A DNA stretch of 64,000 bases from CAVWCQ01 sp963753545 (GTDB lineage Bacteria > Chloroflexota > Anaerolineae > Aggregatilineales > Aggregatilineaceae). The stretch is taken from the NCBI GenBank assembly GCA_963753545.1, contig CAVWCQ010000008.1, forward strand, positions 1,240,001 through 1,304,000. The letters are read 5' to 3'. The notes under the pieces were generated by a model that saw only the letters and a list, made by a program, of their open reading frames with translations, made no database searches and was not told where the DNA came from. A program made the position numbers and the translations under genes. Shown here in pieces: positions 54,612-64,000 of this stretch (its first letter is position 1; every line of letters starts with the position of its first letter).

Positions 54612-55534
54612 CCCAACACATCCTGCTGCTCTTTCTCGATGGGATCGGGCTGGGCGACGACGACCCGGCGATCAATCCGTTTGCCGCCGCGCACACCCCG
54701 ACCCTCAACGCGCTGGCGGGCGGATATCGTTGGCTGCGTGATACGCCCCGTGTCGATACCGGGCGGGCGCTGTTTATCCCCACCGATCCCCGCTTAGGCG
54801 TCTCCGGCAGGCCGCAGAGCGCGACGGGGCAGGCGACGATTTTGACCGGGCGCAACGTCCCGGCAGCCATTGGCGAACATTACGGCCCGCGCCCCACCCC
54901 GGAAATCCGCGCCATCGTTGCGGAGGATAACCTGTTTAAGCGGGTGCTGGACAGCGGCGGTTCGGCGGTGATGGTCAACGCCTACCCGCCGCGCTTTTTC
55001 CAGGCCATCGCGCGGGGCAAACGGCTGCCGTCCTCCAACCAGGACGCGGCGCTCTCGGCGGGCGTCTCGCTGTTCACCGACCAGGATATGTACTCCGGCG
55101 CGGCGATGAGTCCCGACTGGATCGGGGAGGGCTGGCGCACCGAACTCGGTTACACCGACACGCCGATCTATGGGCGCTATGAGGCAGGCGTCCATCTGGC
55201 AAAAATCGCCCAGTCGCACACCTTCTCCTTTTTTGAGCACTGGATCACCGACACCATCGGCCACCGGGGACCGCTGGAAAGCGGTGTCAATCTGCTCGAA
55301 CTGTTTGACGAGGTGATGGCGGGACTGCTCGATTCGTGGGACGACGAACACGATCTGCTGATCATCACCAGCGATCACGGCAACCTCGAAGATCTGAGCA
55401 CGCGCCATCACACCGAAAACGACGTGCCGACCGTCGTGGTGGGGGAGTCGCGCCACGTTTTCGCGGACGGCCTGTGCGATCTGACCGGGATCACGCCGGG
55501 CGTCCTGCGCGTGCTGAAGAACGGGCAGTGCTAA
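54608..55534 (+). CDS. Alkaline phosphatase/phosphoglycerate-mutase superfamily metalloenzyme
   Basis: 308 residues. Metal motifs LLFLDGIGLGDDD, the nucleophile region QSATGQATILTG, WITDTIGHRG and IITSDHGNLEDLST are those of the binuclear metallophosphatase superfamily (PglZ/phosphopentomutase/iPGM-like). It starts at the ATG overlapping the methyltransferase stop. No signal peptide, so cytoplasmic. Reaction uncertain. Confidence 0.78.
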   Translation: MTQHILLLFLDGIGLGDDDPAINPFAAAHTPTLNALAGGYRWLRDTPRVDTGRALFIPTDPRLGVSGRPQSATGQATILTGRNVPAAIGEHYGPRPTPEIRAIVAEDNLFKRVLDSGGSAVMVNAYPPRFFQAIARGKRLPSSNQDAALSAGVSLFTDQDMYSGAAMSPDWIGEGWRTELGYTDTPIYGRYEAGVHLAKIAQSHTFSFFEHWITDTIGHRGPLESGVNLLELFDEVMAGLLDSWDDEHDLLIITSDHGNLEDLSTRHHTENDVPTVVVGESRHVFADGLCDLTGITPGVLRVLKNGQC

Positions 55535-55611
55535 CGGGCCGCTTGCCCATCCAACCAACTCCATAGACAATAAGCGCACATTATCTTTCCCCTGGCCAAT
55601 GTGAGGTTGCT

Positions 55612-56676
55612 GTGCGCTCAATCTTCTCCCTCTTTCTGGCTACCGCGCGTGAATGGAGCCGCGATCCCACCGCGCTGCTGTGGACGCTCATTTTCCCGAT
55701 CATGCTCGCCCTGTTCCTGGGGCTGGTCTATACCGACGATCCCGTAACCTTTACGGTGGGCGTCGTCACTGAGAACGGCCCGGTTGATCCCGCCTGGGTG
55801 AAGCGGTTTGACGATCATCCCGCCTTGAAGGTCCGCACGGGCAGTCTTGATTCGGAACTTGACGCACTGCGCCAGGGTCGGCGGCAGGCGGTGATTGTGG
55901 TTCCCGCTGGCGAACCTGGGTCTGATGCGGGCGCAGCACTGCGGCTGATCAGCGATCCGGGCGGGCGCAACGTGACTCTGCTGCAAGGCGCTGTCCGGGA
56001 TGTGCTCGATGGGCTGAATCCCGCTCCCGCCTATACGCTGCAACAAGAGCGCGTGCAGTCCCACGAAGTCAGCCGGATGGGGTACACGCTGCCAGGCATT
56101 TTGGCGCTGGGCCTGATGCAGATCGGGCTGTTCGTGACAACGCCGCTGCTGGTCAGTCTGCGCGAACGGGGCGTGCTGCGCCGCTTGGCAATCACCCCTC
56201 TGCGGCGATCCTCCCTCTTGATCGCTCAGATCGCTTTCCGTTTGAGTACGGCGCTGCTCCAAACCGCCGTGATCCTCCTGATCGGCGCGCTGCTCTACGG
56301 CCTGCGGATCGAGCTAATCCGGCTCCCCGGCCTGATCGCGGTCGTGCTGCTCGGCGCGGCGGTATTCATCACCTTTGGCTATTTTCTGGCGGGGTTGGCG
56401 AAAACAGAAGAGGCCGTGCAGAGTTTGATCGGCCTGCCCAATGTTCTCTTTATGCTGCTGTCAGGGATTTTCTTTCCGGTAGATACGATGCCGCGCTGGA
56501 TTCGCCCGGTCGTGGACCTGATCCCGCTAACTTACCTCGCGGACGCGCTGCGCCAGATCATGATCGACGCCGTGCCGCTCTACAGCCTGCGGACGGATAT
56601 CGCAGTGCTGGTCGGCTGGCTGATTGTTTGTTTTGTGCTGTCGGTGCGGGTTTTCCGCTGGGAGTCTTTCAGCTAA
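55612..56676 (+). CDS. ABC-2 type transporter permease
   Basis: 354 residues. A first helix (residues about 18-38), a large extracytoplasmic loop, then five C-terminal helices with LVSLRERGVLRRLAITPLRRS, typical of ABC-2 (NodJ/YhgE-like) permeases for drug or polysaccharide export. GTG start behind GAGG. No ATPase gene is adjacent in the window, so the partner is elsewhere. Confidence 0.83.
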   Translation: MRSIFSLFLATAREWSRDPTALLWTLIFPIMLALFLGLVYTDDPVTFTVGVVTENGPVDPAWVKRFDDHPALKVRTGSLDSELDALRQGRRQAVIVVPAGEPGSDAGAALRLISDPGGRNVTLLQGAVRDVLDGLNPAPAYTLQQERVQSHEVSRMGYTLPGILALGLMQIGLFVTTPLLVSLRERGVLRRLAITPLRRSSLLIAQIAFRLSTALLQTAVILLIGALLYGLRIELIRLPGLIAVVLLGAAVFITFGYFLAGLAKTEEAVQSLIGLPNVLFMLLSGIFFPVDTMPRWIRPVVDLIPLTYLADALRQIMIDAVPLYSLRTDIAVLVGWLIVCFVLSVRVFRWESFS

Positions 56677-56726
56677 ATCTCACCATCATATTCTGCATGG
56701 ATACGGGTAACAAGACTCCCCTTTCT

Positions 56727-56768
56727 CCTGTTCTTCTCCGCGCCTCTTTGCGGTGAAGTATTTCTTTT
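56727..56768. repeat. Repeat family C copy 4
   Basis: tctcctgttcttctccgcgc ctctttgcggtgaag, a diverged member of the family seen at 44034 and 63785. Confidence 0.6.
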
Positions 56769-56876
56769 TCTTCGGTGAAAATGCTCCTCTGATCCGCTGC
56801 AAAACTGCCGGATTCGTTGGTGCGGGCGGGAATCAGGTTATACTGAGAACAGAACCACGCACAAGGGGTTTGTAGG

Positions 56877-57449
56877 ATGGATTATTCGCCTGAAGCCAAA
56901 ACGACACTGCTGAATATCGCTCGCCAGACACTGCTGACCATCACGTCGGGATGCGCCGGGCCGGAGGTTGATCTGGCCTGTCTGCCGCCGGAACTGCGCG
57001 AGGATCGCGCCTGCTTTGTCACGATGCGGATGCGCTCGGATGGAACCCTGCGCGGCTGTACGGGAACGTTGGTCGCCCGCCGCCCGCTGGCCATCGAAGT
57101 GGCGGAAATGACCGTTCAGACTGCCTTTTATGATCCTCGCTTCCACCCGGTGCGCGCCTATGAAGTGCCCGATATCCACATCGAAATCAGCGTGCTCACC
57201 CCGCCGCAGCCTGTCGAATTTTGCGATCCCGACGATCTGCTGAGCAAGCTGCGTCCTGGCACGGATGGCGTAACGCTGATCCTGGATTACCGGCGGGCAA
57301 CGTTTTTGCCGCAGGTCTGGGAAAGCTACCCCGATCCCCGCATCTTCCTCAGTCTGCTCTCCGAAAAGATGGGCTGTAACCCGGATGCATGGCGCAACCC
57401 GCGCACCCGCGTCGAACGCTACGAGGCGATCATTATCGAAGAGCCTTAA
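56877..57449 (+). CDS. AMMECR1-domain protein (AmmeMemoRadiSam protein A)
   Basis: 190 residues. LRGCTG corresponds to the family's conserved LRGCIG; PRFHPVRAYEVPDIHIEISVLTPP and YRRATFLPQVWESYPDPRIFLSLLSEKMG complete the AMMECR1 domain. In many bacteria it is encoded with a MEMO1 homolog and a radical SAM protein; neither is in the window. Convergent with the YfhO-like gene. Confidence 0.88.
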   Translation: MDYSPEAKTTLLNIARQTLLTITSGCAGPEVDLACLPPELREDRACFVTMRMRSDGTLRGCTGTLVARRPLAIEVAEMTVQTAFYDPRFHPVRAYEVPDIHIEISVLTPPQPVEFCDPDDLLSKLRPGTDGVTLILDYRRATFLPQVWESYPDPRIFLSLLSEKMGCNPDAWRNPRTRVERYEAIIIEEP

Positions 57450-59680
57450 TCTTCCACCCCGCTATCCCAACAAGGATCATCCCCAGCAGCGTGAGCGCCG
57501 AAATGAGTCCCCAATGATCACCGTCTGCGGCACAAATTCCAACTCAACCCGCTGATCCTGCCCGGCGCGGATCGGGATGCCGATCAGGCCCGCGTAGGTA
57601 TCCACGATGGCGACTCGCTTGCCGTTGACCGTCGCCCGCCAGCCGGGATAGTTCAGGACGCTGACCGTTAACAGGGCGTTTTCGGGCGTCGAGACAGACA
57701 TGCTGATGTGTTCGGGGCGGCTCATGCTCAGGTCGGTGACGGCGCTTCCCTCGGCGGGCCGCGTGCCGGAGAGATCGAAGGGCAGTGGCTCGGTGGTGAT
57801 CGCCATCTCGCGGAGATTCACTCGTAAGTCGGCCATCATCTGCCGGGCAAAGGTGGGGTTATCCTGGGCCACCCGTGTGTCGTAGACCAGATGCGCGAAC
57901 GGGCGCGGGGCTTGCAGTTCGAATACTTCGTATGCTTCGCCGCTGCCGTTGGTCCCATAGGCGCGCAGGTCGACCGGAACAGTCGCCGGGGGATCGTTGG
58001 TCAGCGTCAGGTAGCGCACCGCCAGCACTTCCCAAAAGCGATCTACCGGAATCTGTCGCAGCCGTTCGATAGAGTCCAGGGAGAACGGCCCGGTCCCGTA
58101 GATATCGGGAATGCGAAAATACGTGCCGTAGCCTTGCAGCCCAACGGCTCCATCGACCCGCCAGGAGATATCCTCTCCCTGCACGCTCAACGTGTCCGCC
58201 ATTGCCGAGGCCGCTACGCGATTTTCCGGTTTGTCGGGCACCGTGTTGGGCGAGTGCATGCAGACGGTGAACAGATCGACCACCAGCAAGGCAGGCAGCG
58301 CTGCCGTTGCCCAGTGGGACGGGCGGTTGTGCCACCAGATCAGCCAGCCGAAAAACAGCAAACTCGTTAACACGGTGAAACCCATCCCCTGCGCGAGTTT
58401 TCCGGGAGTCTCGTCCCGGACCAGCGCCGCCACGGTCACCGCCAGAAAGACCAGATCTGCGCCGATCAGGTGGACGGCTGCCGCGCCGTGAAACCGCCGT
58501 AGATCGCGTGGGGCGTGAAGTTCTGTGCTCGTCGCCAGACGATATCCATCAGCCAATCGACCTGATAAGCCGCTAATACCGTCACGGCGAACACGACCAG
58601 CGATCCGACGCGCTCCTGTTGGCGGAAAACGCTAAATCCCGGTACAGCGATATAAAAGAAGTCATAGACAACGCTGTTGCTGCCCAGCGAGAGCAGGAGT
58701 CCGACCACAATCACGCCCAGCCAGAAGGCGTAGCGCGCCTGCAAGCGGAGCAGCGATCCCAGCGCCAGCAGCAGCCCCGCCGTTCCCACGTAGAGCGCCC
58801 ACCACAGCGTCCCAAAAGCGCGCGGCCAGAAGATTTGCAGCAGTTCGGTGGTCGTGAATCCGCTGCCCTTGTCGGCGTAATAATATTCGTTCAGGCGGTA
58901 GGAGAGCCGGGTAAATTCCCAGGCGGGGATCAACTGCACTGCCGCCAGTGCTCCGCCGATGCCCACCAGCAGCCCGCCACTCAGCACCAGAGTCCGCCAC
59001 TTTAAGCCGTGCTGCCTGCCCGCGACAACTAAATAGGCCAGGGCAAGGTAGATCATCTGCACCGTCGTCTGCGGATGCCCGCCAAAGAATGAGATGGCGA
59101 TTGCCAGCCCGCCGAGCAGCAGACCGCGTACCCGCCAGCGCTCCCGCGAGATGCTCAGATGGACGCCGAGCAGCAGCAGCGGCAGCCACGCGATGCTCTC
59201 CAGGATGCTGACTTGAAGCATCGGATAGCCGGTCAGGTAGCCGCCGTAGCTGAAAAGGATCGATCCGGCCAGGGCTGCGAGAGGATGTTTGGTGAGCGCG
59301 CGCAAAAAAGCATAAGTCATCAGGCTGACTAGCCAGTAATGGGCAGCGACTTCGAATTGCAGGGCCTCGATCCCCCAGCCGCCTCGCCCGGCCAGGAACA
59401 CCGCCACCCAGCGCGGGGGATACCACGTCGCCCACTGCACGTTCGCCGCGAACGGATCGCCCGCATGGTTGTAGGGATTCCACAGCGGGATTTCCTTCTG
59501 CCACATCCGTTCCGCCTGGTAGTCACTGAAGGCGAAATAGTGCAGCGTAAAATCGCCCTGGGCGAAGATGACGCGATCCTGCACGGTGGAGGTGAGAAGT
59601 TGCCAGAAAAAGAGGATCCACAGCAGGGTTAAAAGGATTACCGCCAGGACAGCCGGGCGTTTTTTGACCAACTCAACCAT
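57433..59680 (-). pseudogene. YfhO-like polytopic membrane protein, two frameshifts
   Basis: ATG at 59680 (MVELVKKRPAVLAV). About 12 transmembrane helices with QGDFTLHYFAFSDYQ and WNPYNHAGDPFAANVQWATW, typical of YfhO/GtrB-type glycosyltransferase-like membrane proteins. Frame changes near 58490 (GGF to HGAAAVHLIGADL) and near 57512 (one G short in GGGG), after which GLISALTLLGMILVGIAGWK continues. With both corrected the protein has about 748 residues and its TAA (57433-57435) overlaps the end of the AMMECR1 gene. Probably modifies lipoteichoic or other envelope glycans. Confidence 0.78.
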
Positions 59681-59837
59681 AAGTGGACAACTCCAGAGTG
59701 GCAGGTACAGGCAGCCCACAAGAATACCCCGATTAGTGAGAATTGTAATATCCCGCTCTTTGCATCTCCCATTTGCCCTGTTACAATCTTGGGCGTAATA
59801 CCGTGTTGGGGGGCCGACACAAGAATTCGGAGAACCT

Positions 59838-60642
59838 ATGCGTAAACTAACTTTCTTGCTGCCAATCTTTGCGGCGGTCGCGCTGGCAGCATGCGACGAT
59901 GAACAACCGCCCACGCAGATCGTCATGCAGGTGACCGTCCCATCCACGCCTATTGTCCTGGTGGTCACGCCCACCAATGCAGATGGCGCTGTCGAAGTTG
60001 CCACTCAGGATGCGGTTGCAACTCTGACGAGCACGCCGGAACTGGCGACTTCTCCGGCGGCTGTCGCCGTGGTCGTTACAACGGCCCCTGCGAGCGCTAC
60101 CCCGCGCCCCGCGAACTCAGGCCGTGCTGCCCCCTTCGCCCACCGCTCAGCCGGATATCTTCCCGACGAACGTCACTGCCGAAGTTCCCATTGCCGAGCA
60201 GGTGTTTGAGCATGGGCGCATGTTCTGGATTCGCCACAACCGGCAAATCTGGGTGATGGTTGCCCGTGGCGGCGATCCCAACAGTGGCGATTGGTATTGC
60301 TACAATGACAGCTTCGAAGATGGTGAGGCCGAGACCGATCCAAGCCTCGTCCCGCCCGCCGATCGCTACCAGCCCCGGCGCGGCTTTGGTAAGCTGTGGC
60401 GCGAACACACCGATCTGAAGGATGCGTTGGGGTGGGGTACCACGCCGGAATTTGAATTGACCAGCCAGTACACCTATATCGCGGGCGGCTATGTCCAGGG
60501 CAACCAGTATTTCCCCGGACCCGGCGAACACCGCCTGACAACACTCTATAACGATGTGGTCTCCTTCTACGAAGGCGATATCCGGGGAGACTGCCAGGGC
60601 GGAACGTGGCGGATGGCTCCTGCCCAGCAGCCAGCCCAGTAA
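59838..60642 (+). pseudogene. Secreted lipoprotein, unknown, one frameshift
   Basis: Lipobox FAAVALAACDDEQ, then a Thr/Val/Ala linker. Near 60112 the frame shifts (one extra A), and ATPRPA joins TQAVLPPSPTAQP. The rest (VFEHGRMFWIRHNRQIWVMV to YNDVVSFYEGDIRGDCQGGTW) is an uncharacterised domain with aromatic clusters, perhaps carbohydrate-binding; this is a guess from composition. Strong terminator downstream. Confidence 0.7.
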
Positions 60643-60654
60643 ACGCTCCTACGC

Positions 60655-60688
60655 AGGCGGGTTCAAAACGGGCCCGCCTGTTTTTTTT
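60655..60688 (+). terminator. Intrinsic terminator
   Basis: AGGCGGG and CCCGCCT pair and are followed by gTTTTTTTT. Confidence 0.88.
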
Positions 60689-60901
60689 GCCCCATTACTT
60701 TCGGTTGAACAGTCGACAAACTACTATAACGCAGGCTGTCATCCTCGAATAACACATGCCGCTCTCGGTAAGGGGGCGGATTCTTCTTCCTGGCTGACGC
60801 TTTGCCGACAATTTGCCGTTTGGCCTTCTCCACGCTTTTCTCCACGCTCAATTCGTATTATGGTTAGAGGAGATTATTTCAATCCGAGTGAGGAAACAGG
60901 C

Positions 60902-63455
60902 ATGCGCGAATGGAATTTGACTCCTGCCGATCCGATGGCTCCTCGTATCGCCGCTGATGCGCGGAACAGGCGCACCAACACAGGCGACGATCAGGTGTGG
61001 GCGCTAAGACTGGGCGGCCCAACAGAACCTGCCGCCGCGCTGGAAACGCGTTTTGGCGGGCGTGTGGGGTTGGCCCGGCTGGTCCCGATCTGGCTGGTCA
61101 ACCGCCGGCAGGTCTATGAGACGAGCGGCTATCACCGCCCGCCCACGCTGAACGCTTTTGCTCCCGACTATTTGCGGCTCAAGGCCGATATCACGCTTAA
61201 TCTGCACCTGACCGCCGAATACTGGACGATGAAATCACAGGCAGTGGGCGGGCGCTTCCTCCTGTTTAGCGATGCTTCCACCACCCAGACCGTTCGCCTG
61301 GATCTGAGCGCGCAGGCTGTCCGTGACGAAAAAAATGTGCAGATGTTTTATCTGACCCTGGAAAACGCGCAGGTCGCGCTGCAAATGGGCCGCATGTCGG
61401 GTCTGGAACCTGTGCTCCTGCTGGAAAATGCCGCTCAGACCGGGACGAGTGCCCGCCTGAGCCGGACGATCACCGTTGAGCCGGGGCAGACCGCGTTTAT
61501 CCGCTGGGTTCTGGCTGGACTGCCGCGCCGCGATGATAGCCTCGCCCTGGCTTATCGCTGGCTGGCGGATCCTAACTGGGAGTCCCATCTCGCCCTCATC
61601 AAATCCCGCGCCGAAGCGACGCCTGACATCGAGACGGGACACGCTGATTGGGATGCGGCCCTCGCCTGGAGCCAGCAGATCGTCCTGCGCAGTTTCCTGG
61701 CGGCGACAACTAATCTGCCGCACCCATCGTTTGTGCTGGCCCGCAAACCCAGCCTGGGATTTTCGACCAGCGGGGTACAGTCCGGCGGCTTCCATACGCC
61801 TTGGGGCGGGCAGACGATCCCCGACGCGCTCCATATCGCGCCCGCCGTCGCTTTGAGTGCGCCCGACCTTGCCGAAGGATTAGTCCGCAATTTTCTCGCC
61901 GTGCAGCGCGATGATGGCTGGATCGACGCCCGGCCCGGCCTCGATGGGCAGCGCGTGAATGTGATTGCCCCGCCGCTGCTGGCGGTGCTGGCCTATACCG
62001 TCTATCACTATACGGGCAATAAGGCATTTTTGGCGGAGATGCTGGATCGCCTTGCTGCCTTTTTCTACCGTTGGTTTAAGCCGGACCTGGACCGGGACCG
62101 CGACGGCCTCCCCGAATGGCCTCACCCCGACAGCGGTGCATTCACCGAGGGGCCGACTCTCGCTCAGAATCGGCGCGGCGCGTTGGGCCTGGACGTGACC
62201 ACCGTTGAAACGCCCGATCTGGCGGCGTATCTGGTGCGCGAAGCCGAGACGCTGATCCGCATCGCCAAATTGGTGGATCGCCCCGATATGGTTGAGGAAC
62301 TGACGCCCCGCTATGAAGCACTGAAGGGTAAGTTGGGCGAACTGTGGGACGCGGAACGCGGTCTGTTCCATTACCGGGATCGCGATACACACGGTTGGCC
62401 CAGCGGTGAGTTGATTTTTGAGGGCAAGGGTGATCAGGCGCTCACTACGCGCACAACTCTGCCTGCACCGGGCCGTCTGGTCCTGCGCGTGATCGGCGGA
62501 TTGAGCCGCAAACCGAATGTTACCTGCACGATTGAGGGTATCCGCGCCGATGGCAAATCCGCCAACGAGACGCTGACCGCCAATTCGTTCAACTGGTATC
62601 GCAGCGCTGGCGTGGCAACCACCAGCACGACGTGGAGCACCATCGCCAGTCTGAAATTTAACGGCCTGAGTCGCGTCTATACCGTCCAGGTCAATGTAGT
62701 CGATCTCTCGCGGCACGATGCCTCTCTGCTGCTGCCGCTCTGGTCGGGATCGCTGGACGACGCGCAGATCGAGCGCACGACCGCCCAGATCACCGATGAT
62801 GCGCGCTATTGGCGGGAGTATGGCATCCCGGCCTGTCCTGCCACCGATCCGGCCTACGATCCCACCGCGCAGAACGGCTGCGGCGGTGCATGGCCGAAGA
62901 TCAACGCCCTGATCGCCTGGGGCTTGCTCAACTCGGGCTGCCGCGAAGAAGCGCTGGACCTGTTCGGGCGCGTCCTGGCGGCGCAAATTCGCACCCTGAC
63001 CGAGGAAAAAACCTTCCGTTCCTTCATCAATGCCGAGACGGGTGAGGGATTGGGCGAATCCGATGCGGTGTTCGGTGCGGTCTCGATGGGCTGGTTTGCC
63101 CGGCTGTTCGGCGGCTATGTGCTCGGCCCCGATCAGGTGATGATCACCGGGCCGTTCGCCTTTAACGGCGAGACGATGACCTGGAAACAGCACGGCGTCA
63201 CCGTCCGGCGAAGCGATAAGGGTACGGAGATCATCTTCCCATCCGGGCACAAAAAGTCGCTCAAACCCGACGCCAGGCCAGAATTGATCCGCGATACGAC
63301 TGCCAAACCCAAACCACGCCCGGTTGCCCCGCCCGTTCAGGTCGCGCCCCCAGGGCCCCGCGCCGTTACCTGCGCCGCCCGCACCTATTGACGTAGCGGA
63401 GAGCGAGCCGGACGACGATATCCCGATGGGCGGCACTCGGGCCGATATGGAGTAG
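60902..63455 (+). pseudogene. Large (alpha/alpha)6 glycosidase-like protein, one frameshift
   Basis: About 850 residues when corrected. ATG at 60902 follows GAGGAAACAGGC. The N-terminal beta domain (about 1-235) is followed by an (alpha/alpha)6 toroid: FLAVQRDDGWIDARPG, DGLPEWPHPDSG, LFHYRDRDTHGWPSGEL, WPKINALIAWGLLNSGC. This layout resembles GH63/GH15-type or amylo-alpha-1,6-glucosidase-like enzymes. A beta module (about 520-610) is inserted in the toroid. Near 63350 an extra C shifts the frame; the other frame gives PAPLPAPPAPIDVAESEP and a stop at 63453. Substrate probably alpha-glucan or trehalose-like; not certain. Confidence 0.75.
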
Positions 63456-63464
63456 GGGGATAAA

Positions 63465-63581
63465 GTGAAAACGACCTTCTGGCGGCAAACCCTTCCCTGT
63501 ATCGTATTCCTGATTTTCTGGGCACTGTTCGTGGCATTCGCGTGTCTCTACATTGGGTCGTGGTTTCCCGGCGCGACATAA
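63465..63581 (+). CDS. 38-residue single-helix membrane protein
   Basis: GTG start behind GGGGGATAAA, ten bases after the corrected glycosidase stop. MKTTFWRQTLP then a helix CIVFLIFWALFVAFACLYI and a short tail. The good ribosome site and tight spacing suggest a real small protein; no family known. Confidence 0.5.
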   Translation: MKTTFWRQTLPCIVFLIFWALFVAFACLYIGSWFPGAT

Positions 63582-63591
63582 TATCTCTGTA

Positions 63592-63614
63592 GGGGCGTGT
63601 TTCCTAACTCGCCC
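63592..63614. repeat. Repeat family B copy 7
   Basis: ggggcgtgtttcctaactcg ccc, a diverged member with the same hairpin logic. Confidence 0.5.
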
Positions 63615-63659
63615 ATTCGCATCAAATTAAGCCGCTGGATGGTATTTTTTTAAACCGTA

Positions 63660-63750
63660 TCTCCCCTCTCCCCGCTCTTTTTGCGTGGGAGAGGGGTGCA
63701 GGGGTGAGGGCCTGCCCGCGATCCACAACGTTCATTTCTTAAGTTGACAG
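63660..63750. repeat. Repeat family A copy 8
   Basis: tcccctctccccgctctttt, gcgtgggagaggggtgcagg, ggtgagggcctgcccgcgat, ccacaacgttcatttcttaa and gttgaca. Confidence 0.8.
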
Positions 63751-63756
63751 CTATGG

Positions 63757-63785
63757 GGCGGGTTTCCGAACCCGCCTTTTTCTTC
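63757..63785 (+). terminator. Hairpin plus T-run
   Basis: GGCGGGTT and AACCCGCC around tccg, followed by TTTTTC. Confidence 0.6.
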
Positions 63786-63806
63786 TTGTTTTCCTCTTTT
63801 GTTCTT

Positions 63807-63942
63807 CTCCGCGCTCTCTGCGCTCTCCGCGCTCTCTGCGCTCTCCGCGCTCTCTGCGCTCTCCGCGCTCTCTGCGCTCTCCGCGCTCTCTGCGCTCTCC
63901 GCGCTCTCTGCGCTCTCCGCGCTCTCTGCGCTCTCTGCGGTG
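63807..63942. repeat. 16-base tandem array within repeat family C copy 5
   Basis: Unit ctccgcgctctctgcg repeated about eight times without spacers, ending in ctctgcggtgaaattt as other family C members do. It would read (ALS)n if translated, but nothing suggests that it is. No gene follows to the window end at 64000. Confidence 0.9.
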
Positions 63943-64000
63943 AAATTTATTTTTCGCTATTTTTCGTCGCCATTCCCCCGCCCGGATCGCTAAAATCAGG

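Noticed and set aside
61880..63436. Minus-strand open frame of 518 codons
   Set aside because: Mirror of the glycosidase-like gene; no domain features.
63799..63993. (ALS)n peptide frame in the tandem array
   Set aside because: Derives wholly from a 16-base simple repeat, has no ribosome site, and other family C members are not coding.
1..64000. tRNA, rRNA, tmRNA, SRP or RNase P RNA genes
   Set aside because: None recognised by eye on either strand; a covariance search would be needed to exclude divergent ones.

Overview
The window looks like a chromosomal segment of a Chloroflexota bacterium, probably Anaerolineae-like. This is an inference, because no rRNA or taxonomic marker lies in the window. 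It rests on moderately high G+C, many secreted lipoproteins with Thr/Pro-rich linkers and LysM, SH3 or PD40 domains, MASE-type sensor kinases without cognate regulators beside them, tandem small methyltransferases, and families of GC-rich intergenic hairpin repeats. No rRNA, tRNA, CRISPR array, prophage or integrase was seen.

Layout. 0-12 kb: alanine racemase (probably the 3' part of a longer gene), an AlkX/YcaQ DNA glycosylase, a polysaccharide deacetylase, a methyltransferase with a C-terminal zinc ribbon, two LysM lipoproteins, and a soluble histidine kinase overlapping a GNAT gene. 12-24 kb: DUF6924 protein, split NAD-epimerase, Dps, homoserine kinase, MASE3 histidine kinase, MFS transporter with an early stop, two paralogous alpha/beta hydrolases flanking a P-loop kinase, HesB/IscA protein. 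24-36 kb is the accessory part: a Ser/Thr kinase translationally coupled to a glycosyltransferase, SMI1/KNR4 genes (one decayed), a decayed IS200/IS605-type tnpB, a tandem duplication of membrane-anchored PD40 propeller genes around a TPR lipoprotein, a glycosyltransferase 3' fragment, and a two-gene DUF5677 operon. 36-52 kb: winged-helix/DUF2442 pair, EF-G-like GTPase, C39 peptidase-TPR, hydrolase, MurJ-type flippase, PD40 protein, a 1256-residue MASE1/PAS/GAF sensor kinase, metallo-hydrolase. 52-64 kb: protein combining chagasin and PDZ modules, methyltransferase overlapping a phosphatase-superfamily gene, ABC-2 permease, AMMECR1 protein, YfhO-like membrane protein, lipoprotein, large (alpha/alpha)6 glycosidase-like protein, and repeats.

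Two features stand out across the window. First, about a dozen otherwise well-conserved genes are broken by single-base frameshifts, most explainable as a one-base change in a homopolymer run, and three more reading frames carry single in-frame stops. This looks partly like residual sequence error and must be settled before calling pseudogenes. Second, a conserved structured intergenic element occurs twice (4405-4675 and 36906-37475), with an inner near-palindrome, an outer stem whose sequence differs between copies while pairing is kept, and a shared 3' block ending in a hairpin. It may be an uncharacterised RNA or a small mobile element. A third site before dps has a similar geometry. The most unusual protein is at 52622, where two PDZ-like modules appear inserted inside a chagasin-type inhibitor fold.
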